NCBI RefSeq assembly: GCF_900102165.1
Contig: NZ_FNBD01000004.1
Span: forward strand, 186,001-250,000
Length of the DNA stretch: 64,000 nucleotides
Direction of reading: 5' to 3'
Source of the DNA: Cellulophaga baltica
Lineage (GTDB): Bacteria > Bacteroidota > Bacteroidia > Flavobacteriales > Flavobacteriaceae
In this document: positions 27,229-35,687 of the stretch, piece after piece
Position numbering within the stretch: the stretch's first letter is position 1
How the letters are laid out: the number at the start of each line of letters is the position of its first letter
Notes under the pieces: model-generated
The model's database searches: none
Told to the model about the DNA's origin: nothing
The model's input: only the letters and a program-made list of their open reading frames with translations
Program-made: the position numbers and the translations under genes

Positions 27229-28002
27229 ATGAAAAAAAGGAATTTAATATTTACCTATGTACCTGCAGTTACAGGAGTTCTAAGCTTATTATTTGCGTTT
27301 ACGGCTTGTAGTAGCGATAGTTCAAGTGATGATGATGCGTCTGAAGAAATAGAGGAAGAAACGGTAACAGAATTACACGCTGCTTATGCAGCCTTTAATA
27401 GTGATGCAACGACTATTTATTTAGACGGCTCTAATGTAGTTATAGAAACTACAGGATTACCAGATCATGAAACCGTATATTGGGGAGAGGGTAACGATCT
27501 CTATTTAGATGAACCAGATGTTCAGGTTACGCCAAGTATTATGTCTAGTAATAATAATGCAACTACGATCACTGTTGATGCTACTCCAGATTTATCAGGA
27601 AGTACTGTAGATACAGCATTAAATACCATTGGTATTGCAGTGAGCGGTGCTTCTATATTTAACGATCAAGAAGGAGCAGGAGCTCTAGATCAAGCAGCAG
27701 GTAGTTTAGATTGGACTGGAGCACACATCGGCCCTGGAGTATATCACTATCACTTAGAGCCTAAAGCATTTACAAATGATGATGCTAATTTAGTCGGCGT
27801 ACTTTTAGATGGTGTTTTTCTTTATGGAAGACAGTGTGATGCTACAGGAACTTACCCTACAGATTTGGATGCCTCTGGTGGGCACACGTCTACAACGCAA
27901 TATACAGATGGGGCAGAAGAATATCACTATCATATTATCAACGAATTATATTCTAACACCGGATCTTATATAGCTTTTGCAGGTCCTTACCAAGGATATT
28001 AA
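27229..28002 (+). CDS. YHYH-domain lipoprotein, first locus
   Basis: 257 residues. Lipobox FTAC (Cys about 27) is followed by a Ser/Asp/Glu-rich linker, then a YHYH domain with the signature twice: VYHYHLEP at about 172 and EYHYHIIN at about 232, and between them GVLLDGVFLYG and a GGHTS segment. The His/Tyr clusters look like metal or redox ligands, though the family has no established function that I know of. It lies between an EF-hand protein and, two genes on, a Sco copper protein. Confidence 0.85.
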   Translation: MKKRNLIFTYVPAVTGVLSLLFAFTACSSDSSSDDDASEEIEEETVTELHAAYAAFNSDATTIYLDGSNVVIETTGLPDHETVYWGEGNDLYLDEPDVQVTPSIMSSNNNATTITVDATPDLSGSTVDTALNTIGIAVSGASIFNDQEGAGALDQAAGSLDWTGAHIGPGVYHYHLEPKAFTNDDANLVGVLLDGVFLYGRQCDATGTYPTDLDASGGHTSTTQYTDGAEEYHYHIINELYSNTGSYIAFAGPYQGY

Positions 28003-28022
28003 TAGCGTTTAAACCATCTATT

Positions 28023-28661
28023 ATGAAATTATTTTTTTCACTTTTCCTTCTCCTTTTTCTAGTGCAATGTAAAGAAAGTCCTTCGGAAGATAAAGCACGT
28101 GCTGTGGTAAACAGTACTAATGAAATGGAAGCCCCGAAGGTGGTAGATAGTTTAACAGTGTTAAATAAAAACTTGATTCTAGATCAATTAAAAGGAGTTT
28201 GGTTTTACAATCAGAATCCGTTTAATGGTTATGCCGTTAAATATTACTCTGATGGAACCTTAAAGGAAAAAATCGGATTTATTAACGGTAAAAGAGAAGG
28301 AGTAGCGAAAAGATGGTCTGAAAATGGAGTCCTGCGGTGGCAAGTAAATTATGAAAAAAATAAATTGGTAGGCACCTATAAAACCTGGTGGGAGAATGGT
28401 GCACTAGCCGAAAAATCTACTTATAAAAATGGTGTTTTAGAAGGAGAGCAGCAGCATTGGTATGATAACGGTCAATTAGCAAAATTGCGCAAATTAGTAC
28501 AAGGCAAAGAAAATGGTATGCAACAGGCATGGTTAAAAAACGGCACCTTATACGTGAATTATGAGGCAAAAAACGGACGTGTTTTTGGCTTAAAGCGTGC
28601 TAACTTATGTTATCAATTAGAAGATGAAGTGGTGGTTAGAAATGATGTTGTAAAAAGATAA
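28023..28661 (+). CDS. MORN-like repeat lipoprotein (YwqK family)
   Basis: 212 residues. Signal with Cys about 16 (FLVQCKES). Five or more beta repeats follow, of the form W-x-N-G-x-L-x-x-x-x-x-Y-K/N-N-G-x-x-x-G, such as WSENGVLRWQVNYEKN and WWENGALAEKSTYKNG. Databases often call these antitoxin-like after YwqK, but nothing here supports a toxin-antitoxin pair. More likely a surface-exposed beta sheet that binds a partner of this cluster. Confidence 0.82.
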   Translation: MKLFFSLFLLLFLVQCKESPSEDKARAVVNSTNEMEAPKVVDSLTVLNKNLILDQLKGVWFYNQNPFNGYAVKYYSDGTLKEKIGFINGKREGVAKRWSENGVLRWQVNYEKNKLVGTYKTWWENGALAEKSTYKNGVLEGEQQHWYDNGQLAKLRKLVQGKENGMQQAWLKNGTLYVNYEAKNGRVFGLKRANLCYQLEDEVVVRNDVVKR

Positions 28662-28665
28662 ATCT

Positions 28666-29337
28666 ATGATAAAATATATCGCTGTTTTATTTCTTGTACT
28701 AAGTGTAAGTTGTAAAGAGAATCCCAAGAAAGAGGATGTTGTTGTCGTGGAGAACAGTAGGGTAGAAAGCTTGCCTTTTTATAAGGAAGCGTCTTTTACA
28801 CCTCATTGGATTACACCAAATACACCGGAAGAAAAAGCATTTCATAAAATTCCAGATTTTAGGCTTGTCAACCAATTAGGAGATACGCTTACCCAACAAA
28901 ATTTTAATAATAAAATTTATATTACGGACTTTTTCTTTACGAGTTGTCCGGGTATTTGTCCGCAAATGACCAATAGTATGTTAGCACTTCAAGAAAAATT
29001 TAAGAATGATCCTAACATTTTGTTTTTATCACACTCTGTAACGCCTACCATAGATACGGTAGAGGAGTTGGCGAAGTATGCCAAAAGGTTTGGAGTTATA
29101 TCTAACAAATGGCATTTAGTAACAGGAGACAAAACGGAGATTTACAATTTGGGAAGAAATGAGTATTTTGTAGAAAATGATTTAGGAATTCCAAAAGATA
29201 TTAATGATTTTTTACACTCTGAGAATTTTTTATTGATTGATAAAAATAAACATATCAGAGGTATTTACAACGGACTCAACCGGGCGTCTATGGCACAATT
29301 AGTTGTAGATGTACAAGCATTAGAAAAAGAAGGATAA
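28666..29337 (+). CDS. SCO1/SenC-family copper chaperone or thiol-redox lipoprotein
   Basis: 223 residues. Lipobox VSC (Cys about 16) is followed by a thioredoxin-like domain with C94-x-x-x-C98 (FFFTSCPGICPQM) and the distal His in FLHSENFLLID (about 185), the three Cu ligands of Sco proteins. These deliver copper to, or reduce, the CuA site of cytochrome oxidase. No oxidase gene is nearby. The partners here are YHYH and EF-hand proteins. Confidence 0.9.
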   Translation: MIKYIAVLFLVLSVSCKENPKKEDVVVVENSRVESLPFYKEASFTPHWITPNTPEEKAFHKIPDFRLVNQLGDTLTQQNFNNKIYITDFFFTSCPGICPQMTNSMLALQEKFKNDPNILFLSHSVTPTIDTVEELAKYAKRFGVISNKWHLVTGDKTEIYNLGRNEYFVENDLGIPKDINDFLHSENFLLIDKNKHIRGIYNGLNRASMAQLVVDVQALEKEG

Positions 29338-29385
29338 GCGTTCGCAGTACCCGCTTAAAATTCGAAAATTAGAGATTTATTTAGT

Positions 29386-29420
29386 AAATGGATGAGAAAT
29401 TTATTTTTTTCATCCATTTT
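29386..29420 (+). terminator. Probable terminator after the Sco gene
   Basis: AAATGGATGA/TCATCCATTT stem, 14-nt loop, T-rich tail. Confidence 0.6.
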
Positions 29421-29496
29421 ATTGCTTTAAAAGGGCTTAAAACGTTAAGTTTTTATAAAAAATGCTAATATTTTCTTTGAACCATTTTACAAGCCA

Positions 29497-29504
29497 TAAG
29501 TTTG
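29497..29504 (+). promoter_or_regulatory. -7 promoter box TAAGTTTG of the FKBP gene
   Basis: TTG 29477-29479, 17-nt spacer, TAAGTTTG, then 39 nt to the ATG at 29544. An upstream in-frame ATG at 29502 falls inside this box and so cannot be the start. Confidence 0.7.
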
Positions 29505-29543
29505 CACTTAATTAAAGTTGAAATTTACAAATATCACAAAACT

Positions 29544-29972
29544 ATGAGTAAAGTTAAGGAGAATGATACGGTTCAAGTACATTATACTGGAAAACTAAAC
29601 AACGGAGAAATATTTGATAGCTCTTTAGAAAGAGAACCAATAAAAGTAACACTAGGTCAGCAAAGTTTGATTCCTGGTTTTGAAAATGGTTTAATTGATA
29701 TGGCAGTTAATGAAAAGAAAACTATCGTTATTCCTTCATCGGAAGCATATGGCGAGGTAAATAAAGAATTATTTCAAAGTGTTCCTAGAGCAGATTTACC
29801 AGAAGATATCAAACCAGAGATTGGTATGGGGCTTATGGCTAAGAATGCAGACGGTACAGAGCGTCAATTGCGTGTTGTAGATGTAAAAGAAGATGCAATT
29901 ATCATTGATGCAAACCACCCTTTAGCAGGACAAGAGCTTACTTTTGAGCTAGAAGTCGTTGCTATTGGATAA
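29544..29972 (+). CDS. FKBP-type peptidyl-prolyl isomerase, SlyD-like
   Basis: 142 residues starting MSKVKENDTVQVHYTGKL. The isomerase half has GEIFDSSLEREP and GFENGLIDMAVNEKKTI. The insert-in-flap region (about 70-125, PEIGMGLMAKNADGTE) is the chaperone part of SlyD-type proteins, followed by DANHPLAGQELTFELEV. The His-rich metal-binding tail of E. coli SlyD is absent. It is cytoplasmic and monocistronic. Confidence 0.92.
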   Translation: MSKVKENDTVQVHYTGKLNNGEIFDSSLEREPIKVTLGQQSLIPGFENGLIDMAVNEKKTIVIPSSEAYGEVNKELFQSVPRADLPEDIKPEIGMGLMAKNADGTERQLRVVDVKEDAIIIDANHPLAGQELTFELEVVAIG

Positions 29973-29998
29973 TTTTTTTTGAAACAAAAAATCCATTG

Positions 29999-30041
29999 AA
30001 GAACTTTGGTCGTATATGAATATACAAAACAGAAAGTTCTT
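29999..30041 (+). other. Long hairpin in the FKBP 3' region
   Basis: Outer stem AAGAACTTT/AAAGTTCTT and inner stem GTATAT/ATATAC form a two-part stem-loop without a T run. It lies between the FKBP stop and the terminator at 30062. It may be an mRNA 3'-end structure or part of a small RNA. Confidence 0.45.
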
Positions 30042-30061
30042 GCGGAAATGTTTTTATTATA

Positions 30062-30093
30062 GAAACCGACACTATTAAGGTGTCGGTTTTTTT
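30062..30093 (+). terminator. Hairpin terminator after the FKBP gene
   Basis: AAACCGACAC/GTGTCGGTTT stem with a T run. Confidence 0.9.
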
Positions 30094-30224
30094 ATTGAGA
30101 ATTTCTAAATAAAGTTGATGATAAAATAAAAACATAAGAAAATGATTAAAAAATCAGGATATTCTACCCCTCAGTTGTTATAGTAGTATATAACCACAAA
30201 AGTTTAATTAAAAAATCTAATACA

Positions 30225-31082
30225 ATGAAGTTAAAACTAGTCTTTACATCAATATTATCAATGGTTTTTTTGTTATTTGGTTGCTCAGATAATAATGATA
30301 CCGCTAATGGTGGTACGGGTACACTTTCCATACAGCTTACAGATGCTCCGTTCCTTTATGATATGGTTGCTGAGGCAAATGTGACTATTTTTAAAATAGA
30401 CGCTCGTTACAAAGGTGCTGTTGAAACAGATTCGGTATCAGCAGATGGTAATTCATTCATAACACTATCTGAGGAAGAAGTGCCAATAAACCTTCTGGAG
30501 CTTACAAATGGAATTACAGAGAATTTAGTTAATTTAGAGGTACCTGCAGGTACTTATGATTTGGTTAGAGTATATGTAAAAGGAGTTAATGCAATTTTAA
30601 ATGATGGTACAGTCTATGATTTAAACGTGCCTAGTGGAGAACAAACAGGGATTAAAGTTTTTATACAACCGGGACTTGTAGTTCAAGGCGGACTTTCTTC
30701 TGATTTACTTTTAGATTTTGACGTGAGTAAATCTTTTGTAGCTAAAGGAGGTAGAAATAATTTGTCAGGTTTTAATTTTAAACCAGTAATTAAAGCGTCT
30801 AATTTAGCTACAGCGGGTACCTTAAAAGGTTTAGTAACAACCACCGAAGATAATATTTCTGTAGGTTTAGAGGGAGCCCAAGTTTCTGTAATTGTAGCAG
30901 ATACTATTAATACAACTACATTTTCAGACATTGATGGTCGTTTCGTTATTATGGGCTTACAAGAAGGTTCTTATGATTTGTTGGTAGCGTTAGAGGGCTA
31001 TACATCAGAACGTAAGGAAGGTATCGCTATAGTAGCCTCAAATAATACGACTCAAGACGTAGTTTTATCCCTAGAAGAATAG
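30225..31082 (+). CDS. DUF4382 lipoprotein with carboxypeptidase-regulatory-like domain
   Basis: 285 residues. Lipobox FGC (Cys about 20) is followed by a DUF4382 domain (about 32-190) opening GTLSIQLTDAPFLYD, the usual hallmark. The last 85 residues are a CarboxypepD_reg-like beta sandwich (LKGLVTTTEDNISVGLEGAQVSV, then TFSDIDGRFVIMGLQEGSYDL). It is an exported surface protein, probably structural or ligand-binding. No enzyme motif is seen. It is monocistronic. Confidence 0.85.
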   Translation: MKLKLVFTSILSMVFLLFGCSDNNDTANGGTGTLSIQLTDAPFLYDMVAEANVTIFKIDARYKGAVETDSVSADGNSFITLSEEEVPINLLELTNGITENLVNLEVPAGTYDLVRVYVKGVNAILNDGTVYDLNVPSGEQTGIKVFIQPGLVVQGGLSSDLLLDFDVSKSFVAKGGRNNLSGFNFKPVIKASNLATAGTLKGLVTTTEDNISVGLEGAQVSVIVADTINTTTFSDIDGRFVIMGLQEGSYDLLVALEGYTSERKEGIAIVASNNTTQDVVLSLEE

Positions 31083-31105
31083 TTTTATAAGAAAAATAAT
31101 AATTC

Positions 31106-31137
31106 AAAAAGACCAGTCATGTGACTGGTCTTTTTTT
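31106..31137 (+). terminator. Hairpin terminator after the DUF4382 gene
   Basis: AAAGACCAGTCA/TGACTGGTCTTT stem and T run. Confidence 0.9.
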
Positions 31138-31226
31138 GGTTTAGTTTGGAATTCTTTGAGTATAGAATTACAATTTTTAAATATTAAATATAATTGCGGG
31201 ATAATAGTAGTTAAGCGGCTATTGAA

Positions 31227-31436
31227 ATGACTACTAATAGCACTAAGAATAAGAGTATAGATTTTCTCATAGGGTTGTGTTTATGGGTTTATACTGCTAA
31301 TATTGGCATTTATTTAAGAAACCAGAATTTAATTAGTTCCACCGTCAAATTTTTCGATAAACCGTTGGTTACAAGAGAATCAAACTATTTTAAGCCTATG
31401 AAAATTAATTATGAAAATTATCAGCATAATAAATAG
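31227..31436 (+). CDS. Possible small membrane protein (69 aa)
   Basis: ATG at 31227 to TAG at 31434-31436. A hydrophilic start is followed by one hydrophobic stretch (about residues 12-30, FLIGLCLWVYTANIGIYL) and a charged tail ending YENYQHNK. It sits in the gap before the J-domain gene, co-directional with it. No family is recognised, and the frame could be chance. Confidence 0.35.
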   Translation: MTTNSTKNKSIDFLIGLCLWVYTANIGIYLRNQNLISSTVKFFDKPLVTRESNYFKPMKINYENYQHNK

Positions 31437-31492
31437 GCATAAAACCAATTAATTAATGTAGTTTCGCGCCTGATTTTGAAAAAGTTAAGAGA

Positions 31493-31942
31493 ATGAAACG
31501 CATCAACGAGTATAAGAAATTGTTTTCTATTGAAAATGAGATTGATTTAAAAGGATTAAAGAATACATACCGTGGTTTAGTAAAGCAATGGCACCCAGAT
31601 AAATTTCTTGAAGGCGATGTGCAAAAAGAAGAAGCTGAACTAAAAAGTAGACAAATTATTGATGGATACCATTTTTTAGTAAGTATAGCTCCAGAAACTA
31701 AAGCTGCTAATTTAGAGGAGTATACTAAATTAACAAACGAGTCTGGGATCTTAGATTTTCAACACAAAGGTTTATTGTTAGAAATTACGTTTTTAGACGG
31801 TTCTACTTACGAGTATTTTGGAGTACCTAAGAATATCTACGTGAAGTTAATTAACTCTCCAAAGCAATATCGTTTTGCTAAAAGAAGCATATTTAATAGC
31901 TATTTATACAGAAAATCTAAAAAGAATTTGCAAGAAGCATAA
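31493..31942 (+). CDS. J-domain plus KTSC-domain fusion protein
   Basis: 149 residues. Residues 1-65 form a J domain with the essential HPD in KQWHPDKFLEG, which stimulates Hsp70 (DnaK). Residues about 90-145 (LLLEITFLDGSTYEYFGVPKNIYVKLINS, ending with the FNSYLYRK pattern) form a KTSC domain, a short module named for a lysyl-tRNA synthetase-type context whose function is unclear to me. There is no Gly/Phe linker, zinc region or client-binding domain, so it is a specialised co-chaperone. Confidence 0.8.
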   Translation: MKRINEYKKLFSIENEIDLKGLKNTYRGLVKQWHPDKFLEGDVQKEEAELKSRQIIDGYHFLVSIAPETKAANLEEYTKLTNESGILDFQHKGLLLEITFLDGSTYEYFGVPKNIYVKLINSPKQYRFAKRSIFNSYLYRKSKKNLQEA

Positions 31943-31962
31943 ATCATTTTAGAACCCAATAG

Positions 31963-31998
31963 AAAAACCTTGTAATTTAATTGCAAGGTTTTTTTTTG
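31963..31998 (+). terminator. Hairpin terminator after the J/KTSC gene
   Basis: AACCTTG.AATT/AATT.CAAGGTT stem with one mismatch and a long T run. Confidence 0.85.
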
Positions 31999-32150
31999 TC
32001 CAAATTTTAAAATTCTATCCAAACATTCAAATCTACTTCATGTAAGAGCTGTTTAAAAGCATCAGTCGAGCAGAACTAAATGAACTAATCGCTATATTTT
32101 TAGAAACTTATTCTTAATCTTGTATAGAATTTAAAAGTGACGATAACAGT

Positions 32151-33098
32151 ATGGCAAAGTCTTCAAATACCGTATTAATTATTTTAGCATTTTTTGCTAT
32201 TTATGTCATCTGGGGCTCCACATATTTGCTGAATAAAATTGCCGTGACAGAACTACCCGCTTATATGCTTGCCGGAATTCGTTTTACCACTGCTGGATTA
32301 TTAATTTTTGGTATCTGCAAGGTATCGGGTATCTCTATAAGCATTACTAAAAGACAATTTAGAAATAGTACTATTGCGGGGTTTCTATTTTTAACCTTTG
32401 GGAATGGTGTTTTTGTATGGGGGTTGAAGTATGTAGATAGTAGTTTTGCTGCTTTGGAAGTAGCTTCTATGCCACTTATCGTACTACTATTAATGCGTAT
32501 TGTAGATGGTAAAAAAATACAACCTATGTCTATTGTAGGTGTTGTTTTAGGAGTTATCGGGATCTATCTACTGGTAAGTCAGAAACAAATAGTGCAGCAA
32601 GATGATTCTTTACTGGGAATGATAATTATATTCTTTTGTGTATTAGGGTGGTCTACAGGAAGTTTATTTGTGTCTAAGGCAAACTTACCTCAAAGTTACT
32701 TGGTAAATACGGCGTACCAAATGGTTACCGCAGGGACAACTTTAGGAATAGCGAGTTTAATTTTAGGAGAAAACTGGACTTGGCCTAGCAGTTGGAGCGG
32801 ACCCGTTCAATGGTCTATGGGCTTACTCATTATTTTTGGGAGTATCGTCGCTTTTTCTGCTTTCAATTACTTATTAAAAACGGTATCTCCAGAAAAAGTA
32901 GCGACCTCTAGTTATGTAAATCCTGTAATAGCCTTACTTTTGGGGTGGTACATATTGGATGAAAATATCACGAAGCAATCTATTGTTGCAGCTGCAGTTT
33001 TGCTCACTGGAGTATACTTCATAAATACGAAGAAAAAATTGGTGATGTTTTCTAGATTTAAAGGAAAATTAAAGAATAAATCAGAAGCAATCAAATAG
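32151..33098 (+). CDS. EamA/DMT-superfamily metabolite exporter
   Basis: 315 residues, ten hydrophobic helices in two EamA repeats (about 8-140 and 155-295). Typical signature pieces are FAIYVIWGSTYLLNKIAV and GIRFTTAGLL in the first half, and SPEKVATSSYVNPVIALLLGW in the second. YedA/RhaT-like proteins export amino acids or similar small molecules, but the substrate cannot be read. It has a basic tail. The next gene starts 22 nt downstream. Confidence 0.9.
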   Translation: MAKSSNTVLIILAFFAIYVIWGSTYLLNKIAVTELPAYMLAGIRFTTAGLLIFGICKVSGISISITKRQFRNSTIAGFLFLTFGNGVFVWGLKYVDSSFAALEVASMPLIVLLLMRIVDGKKIQPMSIVGVVLGVIGIYLLVSQKQIVQQDDSLLGMIIIFFCVLGWSTGSLFVSKANLPQSYLVNTAYQMVTAGTTLGIASLILGENWTWPSSWSGPVQWSMGLLIIFGSIVAFSAFNYLLKTVSPEKVATSSYVNPVIALLLGWYILDENITKQSIVAAAVLLTGVYFINTKKKLVMFSRFKGKLKNKSEAIK

Positions 33099-33120
33099 AG
33101 AAATCCTAAACAGAATACGT

Positions 33121-33811
33121 ATGTTAGCCATCAAAAATCTTCTTAGTGTTCTGTGGTTTATTTTGGTTTTTAATGCGTGCTCAACACCGGTAACGCCCTT
33201 ATTTAATGGTAAAGATTTGTCTGGTTGGCACACAGATGTTCCTGCAAAAGATTCAATTCTTAATGCGCCAAATTCTTTTGTAGTAAGAGATGGAATTTTA
33301 GTGAGTCTAGGAGCGCCTAGAGGGCATCTTATTACGGATAAGACGTATAAGAATTAGGTTAACCGTGGAATATCGATTTACAAAGGAAGCTGGGAATTGC
33401 GGAATTCTAGTTCATGCATCAACACCCAGAGCTTTATATGCTATGTTTCCTAAATCTATGGAAGTACAGATGGAACATGAAAATGCGGGCGATTTTTGGT
33501 GTATTCAAATGGATATCACTACGGACAATATGATAAGCCGCAGAGGACCAAAAGAAGAGTGGGGCGTCGTAGAAGGAAAAGCGCGAAGAATTAAGAATTT
33601 GACGGAAGGTTCAGAACACGCTTTAGGAGAATGGAACACAATGGTTATTGAGTGTTTCCAAGATAAAATTAAAGTTTGGGTGAATGGCGATTTTGTAAAC
33701 TATGGCTATAATGCCGGTGAAACTAGCGGTCAGATTGCCATTCAGGCGGAAGGGGCAGAAGTAGCGTTTAAGACGCTAAATTTAACTCCTATTTTTAGGC
33801 TTAGCGAATAA
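33121..33811 (+). pseudogene. DUF1080 (3-keto-disaccharide hydrolase-like) lipoprotein gene, frameshifted
   Basis: The first part (33121-33357) gives a lipoprotein signal (Cys about 20, FNACSTP) and the DUF1080 opening PLFNGKDLSGWHTD, then runs into TAG at 33355-33357. The second part continues in another frame from about 33356 (R-L-T-V-E-Y-R-F) with AGNCGILVHAS, SMEVQMEH and WNTMVIECFQDKIKVWVNG to 33811. Losing two bases, or gaining one, at 33354-33357 explains it: AAT-TAx-AGG has become AAT-T-AGG. The frames otherwise join without lost sequence. The site is not a homopolymer. Confidence 0.8.
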
Positions 33812-33814
33812 TAC

Positions 33815-34393
33815 TTACAAAAGGGCATCTATTTGCACAACAGTACCAGGTTCTAGCTCTTCTAAAATTTGTGTGCCAATTCTAACTCGAATCAATCGTA
33901 AGGTTGGAAAGCCAACAGCTGCCGTCATTTTACGTACTTGCCTAAATTTACCCTCAGTAAGGGTAATACTAATCCATGAATTGGGGCGATGCGTGCCAAT
34001 ACGTAATTTTGTATCGGGATCGGCAAGGAGTGGAGCATCAAGAAGCGTTTTTACACGACAGGGTTTGGTAATGTATTTTTTTCCTGAAAGCCCGATAAGG
34101 ACTCCTCGTTCTAGTTGCAGAATATCTTCATGGGGTATTTCACCATCCAATTGCGCATAATATTCCTTTTCAATGCCAGATTGATTTATGGTATCGCTTA
34201 ATTTTCCGTCGGTAGTCAGTAATAACAATCCTTCAGATTTTTCGTCTAAACGTCCAACAGGCATAATTCCTTCAGGAAAATCATATAATTCTCCTAAGAA
34301 GTGCTTTTTACGTGCTTCCTTTTCATCATTTGAGATAAACTGACTCAGCATGCCAAAAGGCTTGTAAATTTTATAGTGAAGGTGTTTTTTCAT
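33815..34393 (-). CDS. Pseudouridine synthase, RluE/RsuA family without S4 domain
   Basis: 192 residues from ATG 34393 (MKKHLHYKIYKPFGMLSQF). The catalytic Asp is in GRLDEKSEGLLLLTTDG (about residue 48). The C-terminal motif EGKFRQVRKMTAAVGFPTLRLIRVRIG is complete. The lack of an N-terminal S4 domain and the short length match RluE (23S rRNA U2457). It is convergent with the DUF1080 gene, 3 nt apart. Confidence 0.85.
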   Translation of the reverse strand: MKKHLHYKIYKPFGMLSQFISNDEKEARKKHFLGELYDFPEGIMPVGRLDEKSEGLLLLTTDGKLSDTINQSGIEKEYYAQLDGEIPHEDILQLERGVLIGLSGKKYITKPCRVKTLLDAPLLADPDTKLRIGTHRPNSWISITLTEGKFRQVRKMTAAVGFPTLRLIRVRIGTQILEELEPGTVVQIDALL

Positions 34394-34499
34394 TTGAAGC
34401 AAGAAAGATACAATTAAAGAGGTTTAGCGTCACAAGAATATGCTAAATGCGTTACTAATTTTTCTCATATTTCGTAATTTTAGCTAAAAATAAAATACT

Positions 34500-35609
34500 A
34501 TGAAAGATAAAATATTTGAAGCCTATCAATTAAAAGATATCATACTAAAAAATAAAATTGTTATGGCTCCTATGACCCGTTCTAGAGCTGCAAATGAGGG
34601 TAATGTGGCCACAGAAGAATTACAAGGAGCATATTATGCACAACGGGCATCTGCAGGATTAATAATCACAGAAGGTTCTCAGGTTTCCCAAGATGCCGTA
34701 GGGTATGTAAATACTCCCGGTATTTATACGGATGCACAGGTAGAAGGTTGGAAAAAGGTAGTTAAGAAAGTACATGATGAAGACGGTAAAATCTATATCC
34801 AATTATGGCATGTAGGGCGAATTTCGCATCCTGATTTTCATGATGGAGCATTGCCGTTAGCGCCTTCTGCTATTAATCCGAATGCCCAGTCTTATACACC
34901 AACGGGTTTTAAAGATACGGTTACGCCAAAGGCGATGACCAAAGAAGATATACAAACTACCATTGCAGATTTTAAAAATGCCGCTAAGAATGCAATTGAT
35001 GCTGGTTTTGATGGCGTAGAAATTCATTCTTCAAATGGATACCTGTTCCACCAGTTTTTTAATGGAACATCTAATGTAAGAACCGATGAGTATGGAGGAT
35101 CTATTGAGAATAGAGCACGTTTTTTCTTTGAAGTATTAGACGCTATAAAGTCGGTAATTCCTCAAGAAAAAGTTGGCGCAAGATTTAACCCTTCCTTACA
35201 CGGAATGTTTGGCATTACAATGGATGAAGAAACCATTCCTACTTTTGAATATATTATTAAGAAGTTGAATGACGAGTATGATATAGCCTACATCCATTTA
35301 TCAGAACCTTTTACAGATGTTTCAGAAATTCCGTTTGCCGTTACTGAAATAGCAAGACATTTTAGACCACTATATGATGGTACTTTAATGATTAATTCAG
35401 GTTTTACGTATGAAACAGGTAATGCTGTTCTTGAAGCAGGAAATGCAGATTTAGTAGCTTATGGAAAACCATTTATTTCTAATCCAGATTTAGTAGATCG
35501 CTTTATTTATAGCGTAGGATTAACAGATTGGGATAGTGATACGTTTTATACTCCAGGGAAGGAAGGATATTTAGATTACCCAGTAAAAACAACACAGGTT
35601 AAAGTGTAA
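34500..35609 (+). CDS. Old Yellow Enzyme-family alkene reductase (NemA-like)
   Basis: 369 residues. FMN-binding TIM barrel with MAPMTRSRA at the start, the active-site pair His-x-x-Asn in EIHSSNGYLFHQFF (about residues 177-180), then NVRTDEYGGSIENRARF and the C-terminal GKPFISNPDLVDR. It reduces activated C=C bonds in electrophiles such as enals, quinones and nitro compounds. It is encoded convergently with the TetR-controlled reductase operon and separated from it only by a shared terminator, so it may belong to the same stress response. Confidence 0.92.
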   Translation: MKDKIFEAYQLKDIILKNKIVMAPMTRSRAANEGNVATEELQGAYYAQRASAGLIITEGSQVSQDAVGYVNTPGIYTDAQVEGWKKVVKKVHDEDGKIYIQLWHVGRISHPDFHDGALPLAPSAINPNAQSYTPTGFKDTVTPKAMTKEDIQTTIADFKNAAKNAIDAGFDGVEIHSSNGYLFHQFFNGTSNVRTDEYGGSIENRARFFFEVLDAIKSVIPQEKVGARFNPSLHGMFGITMDEETIPTFEYIIKKLNDEYDIAYIHLSEPFTDVSEIPFAVTEIARHFRPLYDGTLMINSGFTYETGNAVLEAGNADLVAYGKPFISNPDLVDRFIYSVGLTDWDSDTFYTPGKEGYLDYPVKTTQVKV

Positions 35610-35631
35610 TTTAATAAAGAGATGAAAGCAT

Positions 35632-35668
35632 AAAAAAACCTGCAGATTTAAAATCTGCAGGTTTTTTT
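35632..35668. terminator. Bidirectional terminator between the OYE gene and the reductase operon
   Basis: AAACCTGCAGATTT/AAATCTGCAGGTTT perfect stem, A and T runs on both sides. Confidence 0.9.
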
Positions 35669-35687
35669 TATGAACGTAAAGCTTCTT

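Noticed and set aside
28023-28661. Toxin-antitoxin system (YwqK label)
   Set aside because: The protein is an exported MORN-like lipoprotein and has no toxin partner; the label is historical.
29502-29543. Longer start of the FKBP gene
   Set aside because: The ATG at 29502 lies inside the TAAGTTTG promoter box.
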